A stretch of DNA of 64,000 nucleotides from Comamonas sp009360615 (GTDB lineage: Bacteria > Pseudomonadota > Gammaproteobacteria > Burkholderiales > Burkholderiaceae_C), in NCBI RefSeq assembly GCF_035784015.1, contig NZ_JALKOW010000005.1; one strand, written 5' to 3'. How positions within the stretch are numbered: position 1 is the first letter of the stretch; each line of letters opens with the position of its first letter. Of this stretch, positions 40,637 through 50,091 are shown piece by piece. A program made the position numbers and the translations under genes. The notes under the pieces were generated by a model. That model did no database searches. It had not been told where the DNA came from and worked only from the letters and a program-made list of their open reading frames with translations.

Positions 40637-42259
40637 ATGCAACCCAGTACGCGTCGTAAGTTCAAAAAATTAATACGTGATCCGAAATTATTTTTCTATG
40701 ATTATTTGTCAAAAAGAATAAGTAGAAGTGATGTTGAACTTACCACTATAGATACAAAGAAAATAGCCAATAGTTTATCTGCTAACACAAATCCTATTGT
40801 TGCTAAAAAGCCGGTAAATAATCCGACTGTTAGTCCTCAGCCCAAAACGTCTTTGCCGGAGAAAAAAAATAATATTAAAGATATGAGTTGGTTGGTTGAG
40901 AATTTGATTCAGTATCTTTTACAAAGAACTTGTTTCATACAAACTATACCATCTCCTAATGCTAATTCTATAAGAATTGCAATTAAAGCAAGTGATATAA
41001 GTTATATCCTAAATAAGATTAATGAGTTTTCTTTTGAAGATTATAGAATATTTTCAACTGAGAGAAAAATTGAGCCTGATAGAAAAAATATAATTAACTT
41101 CTATTTTTTTGATTCAGACTATATATATTCTTCGACTAGGATAGAAATTGATCCTTGGTTCTATAGAAATCGTAGGATATACACTCATAATAACAATGAT
41201 TATGTGACTCATATTGATGATAGGTTTATACATAAAACAATGTATTCGCCTAATCCGTATTTTTTACAAGGCGAGGTTTCTAACGTATCCATGCTGGATA
41301 TGCTAGATATATGTCCTTCTATTTACTCTTCTACTGATTTTCCTGTTGATATTGTCTACACTTGGGTCGATGGATCGGATCCTTTGTGGAGAAAGAAGAG
41401 GAGATCTGCAAATATTAATATTTCTGGAAATATAGAAGACTCTTCTAACGCACGATTTGATCAAATTGATGAAATTAGATATTCTTTGAGATCCGTTGCT
41501 TCGTATTTTAAAGAGGTTAACAAGATATATATCGTCACCGATCAACAAATTCCTTGGTGGCTCGATATAAACCACGAGAAAATCGTAGTTGTGGATCATC
41601 AGCAAATTTTTGATATGCCGGATGATCTTCCAACATTTAACTCTCATGCGATAGAATCTAATCTTCATAAGATACCGGGATTGAGTGAGAATTTTATCTA
41701 CATGAACGATGACGTTTTCATGTGGAGACCAATGAAGAAGTCAGATTTCTTTATGCCAAATGGTTTATCGATCTCACGTTTTGAGAAGATAAAGAATGTT
41801 CATGGTGAACCTAGCAAAGAGTATCCGGCTTGGAGAAACGCGGCTTTGAATGTGAACCATCTTCTTCAAGAAAAATTTTATAAGCGAGCATATTCATTTC
41901 ATGAGCATTGTCCGCATGCATTAAGAAAAAGTGTATTGAGCGAGTTATGGAAAGAGTTTGACTCTAGTCTTCGTAGAACGTCATCTTCCAAGTTTAGGAG
42001 TATGGATGATTTGTCTCCAGTTTCTTTCCTTTATCATTCGTATGCTTATGTTACTGCTAAATCAGTATCGAGGGAAAGTAACTGTTTAACATTAAATAGT
42101 GCTAATTTGAATCATTTGGAAAAGCTAAACGATTTAAGTAAGCTTGAGTCAATAGATTCAGTTTGTGTTAATGATGGAGGTGATAAAAAAATGAAGAAAC
42201 AAGTGCTGGCTGCTTTAAATAGAAAATTCCCTGTTGCTGCAGAGTGGGAGGTTGTATGA
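40637..42259 (+). CDS. Stealth-family capsule phosphotransferase
   Basis: 540 residues; GGAG lies seven bases before the ATG. All Stealth regions are visible: CR1 PVDIVYTWVDGSDPLWRKKR at 236, CR2 with DEIRYSLRSVASYF and IYMNDDVFMW (NDD at 357-359), CR3 near HEHCPHALRKSVLSELW, and a short CR4-like end. Such enzymes transfer hexose-1-phosphate to make phosphodiester-linked capsules. The N-terminus has KLIRDPKLFFYDYL, a motif common in capsule enzymes, then a poorly conserved 150-residue region. Codon use is strongly AT-biased. The stop overlaps the next gene (ATGA). Confidence 0.88.
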   Translation: MQPSTRRKFKKLIRDPKLFFYDYLSKRISRSDVELTTIDTKKIANSLSANTNPIVAKKPVNNPTVSPQPKTSLPEKKNNIKDMSWLVENLIQYLLQRTCFIQTIPSPNANSIRIAIKASDISYILNKINEFSFEDYRIFSTERKIEPDRKNIINFYFFDSDYIYSSTRIEIDPWFYRNRRIYTHNNNDYVTHIDDRFIHKTMYSPNPYFLQGEVSNVSMLDMLDICPSIYSSTDFPVDIVYTWVDGSDPLWRKKRRSANINISGNIEDSSNARFDQIDEIRYSLRSVASYFKEVNKIYIVTDQQIPWWLDINHEKIVVVDHQQIFDMPDDLPTFNSHAIESNLHKIPGLSENFIYMNDDVFMWRPMKKSDFFMPNGLSISRFEKIKNVHGEPSKEYPAWRNAALNVNHLLQEKFYKRAYSFHEHCPHALRKSVLSELWKEFDSSLRRTSSSKFRSMDDLSPVSFLYHSYAYVTAKSVSRESNCLTLNSANLNHLEKLNDLSKLESIDSVCVNDGGDKKMKKQVLAALNRKFPVAAEWEVV

Positions 42260-43332
42260 AGATACTTCATATCATTCCTTCAGCAAACTGGGCTGGTACT
42301 GAAAAAATTGCATTTTCATTTGCAAATTATCAATCGCAGTTCCACGAAGTTGTAATTGTAATAAGAACGGGTAATGGATTTGATAGGTCTTTCTATCAAA
42401 AAAAGATCAATGAGGGTATTGAGCTTTTGGAGATCCCTTCATCGATCAAGTCTCAAGCTGAAATAAATCGATATGTGGCGAGAAATCTGAAATTTTCCCC
42501 TGATATTATTCATGGTCATTTGGGGTTGGGTTGTAAGATAGCTTCATTTCTGAAAACTCCAGATAATATCTGTATTGGTCATTTGCATATCAGATTTTTT
42601 GCCATTCATTTTCAAGATATGGATGCAGTTGTCGCTGTCTCGCCTTGGCAGTTGCGAGATATACCTGAGTGGTATAGGGGTGAAAAATATCTTGTTTGGA
42701 ATTTTTTACCCAAAGAAGAAGATGCGACGCATGTTGAGATGAGTAGATTTAAGAAGAGGTATTATATAAGTAATAATGATTATGTAATTGGCACTGTAGC
42801 TAGGTTACATATTGAAAAAGGTATTGATACATTAATTCGCGCTTTTATTGAGGCTGGCATACCCGATGCTAAATTGGTAATTATTGGTGATGGATCACAT
42901 GATGATTATTTAAGGGAATTGGCTGAGGGCAGGGATGATATTGTATTTACTGGATTTGTAGATAGTGCTTCTAAATACATGAAGCTGTTCGATCTATATG
43001 TATCAGCTTCTAGAGCTGATTCTTTTGGATTGTCAGTTCTGGAGGCTTTAAGTAGAGATGTTCCGGTTATAGCATCTGCAACCTATGGTTCTAAAGATAT
43101 ATTAGGTAATTCTGATAATATATTTGACATTGGGGATTATAGAGGATTGTCTTGTAAAATGAAGAAAGCCTCAATTAATGGATTGAGGCAAAATGTTGAT
43201 CTGACTAGATTTAGTGAGGATAACTCAAATTATGAGCTTTTAAATTTTTATGAATACATGATTGAGAAATTAAGAGCTAGTTTTCCCACTGATGTAGGCG
43301 TACTTGAGGAAACTGCTTGCAATATTGATTAG
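42256..43332 (+). CDS. GT4-type (group 1) glycosyltransferase
   Basis: 358 residues from the ATG at 42256, with GGAGG just upstream and ATGA overlap with the Stealth gene. The N-terminal domain starts KILHIIPSANWAGTEKIAF; the donor-binding domain has IGTVARLHIEKGIDTLIRAF, LVIIGDGSHDDYL and the E-x7-E-like region VSASRADSFGLSVLEALSRDVPVIA. It probably adds a sugar of the capsule repeat unit in the cytoplasm. The gene is AT-rich like its two predecessors. After it comes a 336-base gap before kpsC. Confidence 0.88.
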   Translation: MKILHIIPSANWAGTEKIAFSFANYQSQFHEVVIVIRTGNGFDRSFYQKKINEGIELLEIPSSIKSQAEINRYVARNLKFSPDIIHGHLGLGCKIASFLKTPDNICIGHLHIRFFAIHFQDMDAVVAVSPWQLRDIPEWYRGEKYLVWNFLPKEEDATHVEMSRFKKRYYISNNDYVIGTVARLHIEKGIDTLIRAFIEAGIPDAKLVIIGDGSHDDYLRELAEGRDDIVFTGFVDSASKYMKLFDLYVSASRADSFGLSVLEALSRDVPVIASATYGSKDILGNSDNIFDIGDYRGLSCKMKKASINGLRQNVDLTRFSEDNSNYELLNFYEYMIEKLRASFPTDVGVLEETACNID

Positions 43333-43358
43333 GTTAAAAATTCTTTGCGAATTATTAT

Positions 43359-43460
43359 TCAATAACCTTCCATATCTTTCTCCATTGTTCTAACCAGTTC
43401 AAAAGTGATATAAAATAGAGGAAGTAGAGCTATTCCTGCAGCAAATAGTATGGTTAGCAT
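43359..43460 (-). CDS. small single-pass membrane protein, 33 residues, antisense within the capsule locus
   Basis: On the minus strand an AAGGAG stands five bases before an ATG at 43460; the frame reads MLTILFAAGIALLPLFYITF followed by ELVRTMEKDMEGY and TGA. One hydrophobic helix of about 17 residues is followed by a charged tail. The ribosome site is as good as any in the window. It lies in the gap between the GT4 gene and kpsC and is opposite in direction to both. I know no family for it; it may be a small regulatory or assembly protein, or a chance ORF. Confidence 0.5.
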   Translation of the reverse strand: MLTILFAAGIALLPLFYITFELVRTMEKDMEGY

Positions 43461-43668
43461 CGCCACTCCTTGAATTCAGAGATAGTTTGGGTGCCGAATA
43501 TGTCAGCGGTATGACTTGTTCGTTGTGGCGATGCAGTGAGGCGTATGTAAAAGCGTGCGCTCTTGGTAACACTAATCTATAAGTGAATGTCACGGCAGAA
43601 CAGCGCCTTCCTCTTTCATTTTAGGAAGTGCCTGATTCAAGAGACCGTAGCAAAGTGATTGACGTCGA

Positions 43669-45768
43669 GTGACACGAAAAATTGGTGTTTTTTCAGGGGG
43701 CATCCTGAAGCTCCCCATGCTTCCAGTAATGCTTTGCGCCCTTCCGATGAAGTTGCGGACTTGGCGTCGGGCAGACTTAGATGCTGTAGCCGGGTGGGGT
43801 CTGCGCCCCAGCACACGCAAGGCGATCGCTTATGCAGACAAGCACGGGCTGCCTTATGTGGCGCTGGAAGACGGCTTTCTGCGCTCCTTTGGCACCGGCG
43901 AGCATTTCCCGCCGCTGTCGCTGGTGGTCGATGACGCCGGCATCTACTACGACTGCACGCGTCCCAGTGCACTGGAGCGTTTGCTGAGCAGCGATGCCGA
44001 TGTGCTGGCTGCGGATGCCGTGCAGGTGCGGCAGGCCCGCGAGCAACTGCTGTCCGCTGGGCTGAGCAAGTACAACCATGCTCCTGAGCTGCCCTCGGGA
44101 ATGCTGCGCAGCGACGATGTTCAGCGGGTGCTGGTCGTGGACCAGACGGCGGGCGATATGAGCGTGGCAAAGGGCGGGGCGGATGCCGCTACGTTTGACG
44201 CCATGCTGGCCGCTGCGCTGGCCGAAAACCCGCGGGCCACGGTCTATGTCAAGACCCACCCCGAGGTGACTTCGGGTCGCAAGGGCGGCTATCTGACGGG
44301 CGTGCAGTCCGATGCCCGCACGGTGGTGCTGCGCAATGCCGTCAACCCGATGAGCCTGATTGCGCAGATGGACAAGGTCTATGTGGTCAGCTCGACCATG
44401 GGCTTCGAAGCCTTGCTGGCTGGCAAGCCGGTCGTCTGTTTTGGCGTGCCCTGGTATGCGGGCTGGGGCGTGACAGATGATCGGCAGCCGCAGCATGCTG
44501 CCATGCGGCGTCGCGCCGGTCGCCGACGCTCGGTGGACGAGTTGTTTGCAGCCGGCTATGTGCACTACACCCGCTATCTGAATCCCGAGACCCGGCAGCG
44601 CGGCAATGTACTGGATGTGATGGACTGGCTGGAGCGTCAGCGCAAGGCGGCTCAGCGCTTTGGCGGACGCATGATTGTGGTGGGCTTTCGACGCTGGAAG
44701 GCCGCGAACGTGAAGGCCATGCTGTCGCTGCATCCCGGCAAGGTCGTGTTCGTCAAGAACGCTGCGGCGGCCAGGGCTTTACGGCCTGCTGGTGAAGATT
44801 GCCTGGTCTGTTGGGGCCGGGTGCCGCCGGCAGGTGTGCAGGAGTTGGCGGATGCAGCGGGCGTGCGCCTGCTGCGCATGGAGGATGGTTTCGTCCGTTC
44901 GGTGGGCCTGGGCTCCGATTTGATCCCGCCGCAGTCCTTTGTGCTGGATGCCAAGGGCATTTATTTCGACCCGGGTCAGCCTTCGGAGCTGGAGGACTTG
45001 CTCAACACGCGGGCATTCACTGCGCAGGATCTGGAGCGCGCGCGCAATGTGCGTGCCTTTATCGTCGAGCATGGCATCACCAAGTACAACCTGGAGCCCC
45101 ATCGCCCGGTGGACTGGTTCAACCATGACCGTCCGCAGGCCGGTCGGCAGGTGGTGCTGGTGCCGGGTCAGGTGGAAGACGATGCCTCCATTCGCTTTGG
45201 CTGCGATGCCGATGGCGTCTGCACGAATCTGGGTCTGATCCAGGCGGCGCGCGCTGCATTTCCTCATGCATTCATCGTCTTCAAGCCGCATCCCGATGTC
45301 AGCAGCGGCAATCGCAAGGGCCATGTCGAGCCGGCGGTGGCCTTGCAGCATGCGGACCATCTCGAACTGGGGGCGTCGGTGGTCAGCTGTATCGAGGCTT
45401 GCGACGTGGTGGTGACCATGACGTCGTTGACGGGCTTTGATGCCTTGTTGCGCGGCAAGCAGGTAGTGGTGCACGGGCGCCCGTTCTACGCCGGCTGGGG
45501 TCTGACGCAGGACTGCCTGCGCGTGCAGCGCCGCAGCCGCCCGCTGTCTCTGGATGAGCTGGTTGCGGGGGCGCTGCTGCACTACCCCTTGTACTGGGAT
45601 CCGGTGCTCCGGGGCTATACCAGCTGCGAAGCGGTGCTCAGGCGCTTGCTGGAGCAGCGTACGGCCCTGGAGCAGTCTGGAGGCTTGCAGGGCTTGAAGT
45701 CCGGCTGGCTGCGGCGGCAATGGCGCAAAAGCGGGGTGCTGCTGCGCTCGATTTTGTCGGACTGGTGA
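43669..45768 (+). CDS. kpsC: capsule beta-Kdo transferase KpsC
   Basis: 699 residues with two similar halves, as in dual-module KpsC. Half 1 has AVAGWGLRPSTRKA, LEDGFLRSFGTGEHFPPLSLV and VKTHPEVTSGRKGGYL; half 2 has MEDGFVRSVGLGSDLIPPQSF, FKPHPDVSSGNRKGH and GRPFYAGWGLTQD. The start is a GTG at 43669 (VTRKIGVFSGG); no ATG lies before the conserved region except one at 43717. With KpsS it builds the poly-Kdo linker on phosphatidylglycerol that anchors the capsule. Composition returns to GC-rich. Confidence 0.92.
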   Translation: MTRKIGVFSGGILKLPMLPVMLCALPMKLRTWRRADLDAVAGWGLRPSTRKAIAYADKHGLPYVALEDGFLRSFGTGEHFPPLSLVVDDAGIYYDCTRPSALERLLSSDADVLAADAVQVRQAREQLLSAGLSKYNHAPELPSGMLRSDDVQRVLVVDQTAGDMSVAKGGADAATFDAMLAAALAENPRATVYVKTHPEVTSGRKGGYLTGVQSDARTVVLRNAVNPMSLIAQMDKVYVVSSTMGFEALLAGKPVVCFGVPWYAGWGVTDDRQPQHAAMRRRAGRRRSVDELFAAGYVHYTRYLNPETRQRGNVLDVMDWLERQRKAAQRFGGRMIVVGFRRWKAANVKAMLSLHPGKVVFVKNAAAARALRPAGEDCLVCWGRVPPAGVQELADAAGVRLLRMEDGFVRSVGLGSDLIPPQSFVLDAKGIYFDPGQPSELEDLLNTRAFTAQDLERARNVRAFIVEHGITKYNLEPHRPVDWFNHDRPQAGRQVVLVPGQVEDDASIRFGCDADGVCTNLGLIQAARAAFPHAFIVFKPHPDVSSGNRKGHVEPAVALQHADHLELGASVVSCIEACDVVVTMTSLTGFDALLRGKQVVVHGRPFYAGWGLTQDCLRVQRRSRPLSLDELVAGALLHYPLYWDPVLRGYTSCEAVLRRLLEQRTALEQSGGLQGLKSGWLRRQWRKSGVLLRSILSDW

Positions 45769-45866
45769 CACTTACCTTTTTTTGCATTTATTTTTCATCG
45801 ATTTGTTGTCATCACGCAGTGATGTGCAGGAGGCGCGCTCGGTGAAACCCCTAAAATATCGGGGTC

Positions 45867-47363
45867 ATGCTTCATGACGCCTCCATAGAAATACCAAGCG
45901 GCCTGACAACCCGCAGTCTCGTACGCATGAAGAACAAGAGTGGATTTGCGTCTAAACGTGTTTTGTTGCTACAAGGCCCGGTAGGGCCTTTTTTCTGGAA
46001 CCTGGCCAAGGACTTGCGCTCGGTGGGGGCGACTGTATTCAAGTTCAATTTCAACGCCGGGGATTGGCTGTTCTATCCGCGCAAGGCTCATTCGTTCAAG
46101 GGCGACCTGGCGCAGTGGCCGGAGGTGCTGGAAGCCTTCATCGTCAGGCACCGGATCGATGCCGTGCTCTTGTTCGGAGATTGCCGGCCGGTCCATGCCT
46201 GCGTGCGCTCCATGACGGAGCGCCTGGGTTGCGCCTTCGGGGTGTTTGAAGAAGGCTATCTGCGGCCCGATCACATCACTTTCGAGCCCATGGGCGTCAA
46301 CGGGCATTCGCATTTCGAAAAGAGGCTGGCCCTCTGGCTGAAACAGAGGTCGAAGCAGGAGAATGCCCCATCTCGTTCTCATTCGAACGGGCCGGCCACG
46401 GAGTCCTGGAAGAAGGTCGGCAACTCTTTCTGGCACTCGGCCATGTGGGGCATGCTGTATTTCTTTGCAGCCTGGCTCGGGCAGTGGTTCTGGAACAATG
46501 CCCTGCATCACCGGAGCATGACCGTGCGCGATGCTCCCTGGTGGTGGCTCAGTTATCTGCGCAAGTTCTGGTATCGGCGCACGGAAAAGGACATCGAGGA
46601 TCGCCTGCTGGGCGACCTGCGCAAGAAGTTCTTCCTGGCACCCCTGCAGGTCTACAACGATGCCCAGATCGTGGTTCACTCGAACTACGATTTCGTGACG
46701 GATTTCATCAATCACGTTCTGCATTCCTTTTCCCGGGCCCTGGCGATGGAGCGCAAGGACGGCGTGCCCGAAGGAGGGAAGTCGATTGCCGATGACGTGG
46801 TGGTTTTCAAGCACCACCCGATGGATCGCGGGCATCGAAACTACGCCAACATCATCCACCTTCTGGCGCGGCGCCATGGGCTGGAGGGCAAGGTGTTCTA
46901 TATCCATGACCAGCATTTGCCCTCCCTGCTCAGGAACGCTAAGGGGGTGGTGCTGGTCAACAGCACGACCGGGCTTTCGGCCTTGGGTCATGGCGCTCCC
47001 GTCAAGGTCTGCGGCAACGCCTTGTATGACCTGGAAGGGTTGACCTACCAGGGCAGGATGCGGGACTTCTGGTTCCGGGCCCATCAGGCGGCTCCCGACC
47101 AGGAAATGCTCTCGCGCTTTCGCAAGGCCTTGATAGAGTGCACGCAGATCAACGGCAGCTTCTATCGTCGGCTGTCTTCGGTTTCGTGGCGTTGCGGCGC
47201 AGCGCTGGATGGTCAGATGGCCCAGCGCCTGTGGGGCGGTGGCTCCTCGGTGGATCCTCTGCTGTGGCCGCAGGAGCCCGGAGAGGCGACCCCTGCCTCC
47301 ATGCCTGCCCATCAGGCCGATGCCATGCCTTCGATGCGGCAGGGGGTGGCCTCTGTCGAATAA
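45867..47363 (+). CDS. kpsS: capsule Kdo transferase KpsS
   Basis: 498 residues; an internal ATG at 45927 (MKNKSGFASKRVLLLQGPVG) is an alternative start. Family features: LLLQGPVGPFFWNLAKDLRSVG, LFGDCRPVHACVRSM, GVFEEGYLRPDHITFEP, DVVVFKHHPMDRGHRNY and VLVNSTTGLSALGHGAPV. It places the first Kdo on the lipid acceptor. A 97-base gap with a small inverted repeat (CATCAC-GCA-GTGATG at 45810-45824) separates it from kpsC, so it may also have its own promoter. Confidence 0.92.
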   Translation: MLHDASIEIPSGLTTRSLVRMKNKSGFASKRVLLLQGPVGPFFWNLAKDLRSVGATVFKFNFNAGDWLFYPRKAHSFKGDLAQWPEVLEAFIVRHRIDAVLLFGDCRPVHACVRSMTERLGCAFGVFEEGYLRPDHITFEPMGVNGHSHFEKRLALWLKQRSKQENAPSRSHSNGPATESWKKVGNSFWHSAMWGMLYFFAAWLGQWFWNNALHHRSMTVRDAPWWWLSYLRKFWYRRTEKDIEDRLLGDLRKKFFLAPLQVYNDAQIVVHSNYDFVTDFINHVLHSFSRALAMERKDGVPEGGKSIADDVVVFKHHPMDRGHRNYANIIHLLARRHGLEGKVFYIHDQHLPSLLRNAKGVVLVNSTTGLSALGHGAPVKVCGNALYDLEGLTYQGRMRDFWFRAHQAAPDQEMLSRFRKALIECTQINGSFYRRLSSVSWRCGAALDGQMAQRLWGGGSSVDPLLWPQEPGEATPASMPAHQADAMPSMRQGVASVE

Positions 47364-47398
47364 GCCGTGGTATGGGGGATTCCGCTTTCCGGAGTGCA

Positions 47399-48709
47399 AT
47401 GACTAGCAGCGACAAGACCATTTCATCCGAGCCTTCCCGCAAGACAGGGGAGGTCGAGCGCCTGGTGATATTCATGGGCGGCTTCGATCCGCGCGGTGCA
47501 AGGCACTATCACCAGCTGATGCGTACGGAATCGCGCAAGCAGCCGGCTGTTTCGGGAGATGGAAGGTACGAGATTGGCAGCAGGGAGAAATGGAGCGGGG
47601 GCGATGCTGCCCCCGGAAAATCGCTGCATTCCCGATGGCGGGTTGCCCAGGCGGACTCGGACGGGACGGCCGGGGCCGATTTTGTTTTTTTTGACTGGCA
47701 TGACCAGGTCCGACTCCACTGGCCTCAGGGCCGGTTGGCGGTTTTTCGACAGGCCCTGGGGACCTATGTTTCCATCTGGAAGTTGAGGCGTTGGCTCGAA
47801 CCCGTGCGGGAGCAGGCGCGCTTTACCTTGTGGGCGCTGATGTATCCGCTGGTCTATGTGCTGCTGGTGCTGCTGGCGGGCGTCGGCCTGGGCGCCTGTC
47901 TCGGCAAGCTATGGGATGGATTGCCGGTACCGGGTGCGCTCGCGCTGATGCTGGCGGTGGTCGCTGCCGTGGGCTGGGGCGGCCTGGTGCTGGACCGTTA
48001 TCTGCACATCAGCTGGCTTTTGCGGATTCTGAACTTTGCCCATGCCAGTTCGGAGAAGGCTTTCCCCGAGCTGGAGGCACGTATCGAGGCGATGGCCGAG
48101 GATGTGGCGAAGGCCATGCAGCAGCAGCGCTGGCGTGAAGTGGTGGTGGTCGGCTTCAGTGTCGGCAGCGTGCAGGCTCTGAAGTTGACCCGGGCACTTC
48201 GCCGAAGGCTGGCCCAAAGTCCGCTATCCTTGGCCCCCTCGCGCAAGCCGCTGGTGACTCTGGTCACCCTGGGCAATTGCATTCCGCTGTTCGGGCTGTT
48301 TCCCGGCGCAGGTGCGTTGCGGCAGACCCTGCGCGAGATTGCCCTGGATGACGCGGTGTATTGGGCCGACATTTCTTCCCCCAGCGATAGCGTGTGTTTC
48401 GGCATGTGCGATGTGGTCGGGCTGTCGCTGCGCGAGGATGGGCAGAGGAATCCGCCCCAGGCGGCCCATTTCTTCGCCGCAGCCGGCAAGCGCCGGCCCC
48501 AGTGGGGGATCAACCCGCAAGCGGTGTGTTCGCCACGCTTTCACAAACTGTTTTTGCCGGCAACGTACCGTTGGTTGCGCAGGAACAAGATGCGCATGCA
48601 TTTTCAGTATCTGATGGCCGGCGAAGTTGCCGGTGCCTATGACTATTTCGAATTGCTCACCAGCGCCGGTCCGATGCAAGACTATCTAGAGAGGAAATTG
48701 GTGCGATGA
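47399..48709 (+). CDS. membrane-anchored alpha/beta-hydrolase-like protein of unknown function
   Basis: 436 residues from the ATG at 47399, four bases after GGAG; the frame is open further upstream but inside kpsS. The start of the fold (VERLVIFMGGFDPRGARHYH) and VVVVGFSVGSVQAL, with a GxSxGS nucleophile elbow at residues 252-257 (serine 254), suggest a hydrolase. Two membrane helices lie at about 145-168 and 178-200, inserted before the elbow. I recognise no named family. The stop overlaps the P450 start (ATGA), so both are translated together. Confidence 0.7.
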   Translation: MTSSDKTISSEPSRKTGEVERLVIFMGGFDPRGARHYHQLMRTESRKQPAVSGDGRYEIGSREKWSGGDAAPGKSLHSRWRVAQADSDGTAGADFVFFDWHDQVRLHWPQGRLAVFRQALGTYVSIWKLRRWLEPVREQARFTLWALMYPLVYVLLVLLAGVGLGACLGKLWDGLPVPGALALMLAVVAAVGWGGLVLDRYLHISWLLRILNFAHASSEKAFPELEARIEAMAEDVAKAMQQQRWREVVVVGFSVGSVQALKLTRALRRRLAQSPLSLAPSRKPLVTLVTLGNCIPLFGLFPGAGALRQTLREIALDDAVYWADISSPSDSVCFGMCDVVGLSLREDGQRNPPQAAHFFAAAGKRRPQWGINPQAVCSPRFHKLFLPATYRWLRRNKMRMHFQYLMAGEVAGAYDYFELLTSAGPMQDYLERKLVR

Positions 48710-50091
48710 GTCGTTTCTGCCCCGTCTATCCCAAACCCCACCCCGAACAGACATCGAAGCTGCGCATGTTCTGGCATGCACGGCGTTCCTGGATGGATGC
48801 GTTGTTCGAGCGCAGCTACAGCATGCAGATGGGCGAAGTCCATCTGCCTGGCGTCGATCTCTACATGCTCAACGACACCCAGGAAGTCAAGAGAGTCATG
48901 CAGACCGAGGCGCAGCGGTTTCCCAAGAGCCATCTGCTGCATGCATCGCTGGAGCCTTTGCTGGGCGACAGCATCTTCACGACCAATGGCGAGCAGTGGC
49001 AGCGGCAGCGCACCATGATGAACCCGGCGTTTGCCCAGGCCCGGGTGAACGTCGCTTTCCCGCGCATGCTGGGGGCTGCGCAAGCGATGCTGGAGCGCCT
49101 GGATGCCGTGGACCAGACGCAGCCCTACGATATCGAGATCGAGATGACCCATGTCACCGCTGATATCATTTTTCGCACCATCTTCTCCACGCCGCTGCAG
49201 GGACCCGATGCGCATCGAATCTTCGAGGCCTTTGCCCGCTACCAGGCGCTGGCTCCCAAGCTCATGCTGCCGGCCCTGTTCGGGGTTCGCTGGCTGACCA
49301 TGCCCTGGTATCGCTGGCAGAGCAACCAGGCCGCCCGGGAGATCCGCGGCCTGCTGCATGCCATGATCAAGCCGCGCTATGAAGCGCACCTGAAGGGCAA
49401 GGCCGAGGAGCAGGAGGATATTCTTGCCGCCTTCATGCAGGCCCGGGATCCGGACACCGGCGAGCCTTTCAACGAGGAAGAGCTGGTCAATCAGGTGGCC
49501 ATGCTGTTTCTGGCCGGGCATGAAACGTCGGCCAGTGCGCTGACATGGGCCAGCTACCTGCTGTCCCAGTCTCCCGACATTCAGCAGCGTGCCTACGAGC
49601 AAGTGCTGGAGGTGGCTGGCGATCGTCTGCCGCAGCAGGCGGACATGAAAAGCTTCTCGCAGGTCTGGAATATCTTTCGGGAGACCTTGCGCCTGTTTCC
49701 GCCCGTGGGCTTCTTCGCCCGGGAGAACGTTCAATCCTGCCCCATCCGGGGCAAGCAACTGAAGGAGCGCAGCACGGTGGTGGTGGCCCCCTGGCTGCTG
49801 CAGCGCCACCGCAAATGGTGGCAGAACCCCGATGCCTTCGATCCCGATCGCTTTGACCGCGAGGAGGACAAGGAGGCCATCAAACACGCTTACATGCCCT
49901 TCAGCATGGGCCCGCGTGTCTGTCTGGGCGCTGCATTTGCCTTGCAGGAGGCGGTCCTGATTCTGGCCTGCCTGCTGCAGCGCTACGAAATCCTGCCCGC
50001 GCAAGGTCATGTGCCGCAGCCCGTGGGGCGTCTGACGATTCGCTCCGAAAATGGCGTTCGTATCAAGTTGCGCAAGAGAGAGGACGCATGA
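48706..50091 (+). CDS. cytochrome P450
   Basis: 461 residues. The I-helix AGHETSA at 270-276, the K-helix ExxR as ETLR at 326-329, the PERF-like FDPDRFDRE region and the heme loop FSMGPRVCLGAAFA with cysteine 406 are all intact, so it should be a functional monooxygenase. The form is closer to CYP4/CYP102-like fatty-acid or terpenoid hydroxylases than to class I camphor-type enzymes. No ferredoxin or reductase gene is adjacent. It is translationally coupled on both sides, to a membrane hydrolase-like gene and a small membrane-protein gene, downstream of the capsule genes. Confidence 0.93.
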   Translation: MSRFCPVYPKPHPEQTSKLRMFWHARRSWMDALFERSYSMQMGEVHLPGVDLYMLNDTQEVKRVMQTEAQRFPKSHLLHASLEPLLGDSIFTTNGEQWQRQRTMMNPAFAQARVNVAFPRMLGAAQAMLERLDAVDQTQPYDIEIEMTHVTADIIFRTIFSTPLQGPDAHRIFEAFARYQALAPKLMLPALFGVRWLTMPWYRWQSNQAAREIRGLLHAMIKPRYEAHLKGKAEEQEDILAAFMQARDPDTGEPFNEEELVNQVAMLFLAGHETSASALTWASYLLSQSPDIQQRAYEQVLEVAGDRLPQQADMKSFSQVWNIFRETLRLFPPVGFFARENVQSCPIRGKQLKERSTVVVAPWLLQRHRKWWQNPDAFDPDRFDREEDKEAIKHAYMPFSMGPRVCLGAAFALQEAVLILACLLQRYEILPAQGHVPQPVGRLTIRSENGVRIKLRKREDA

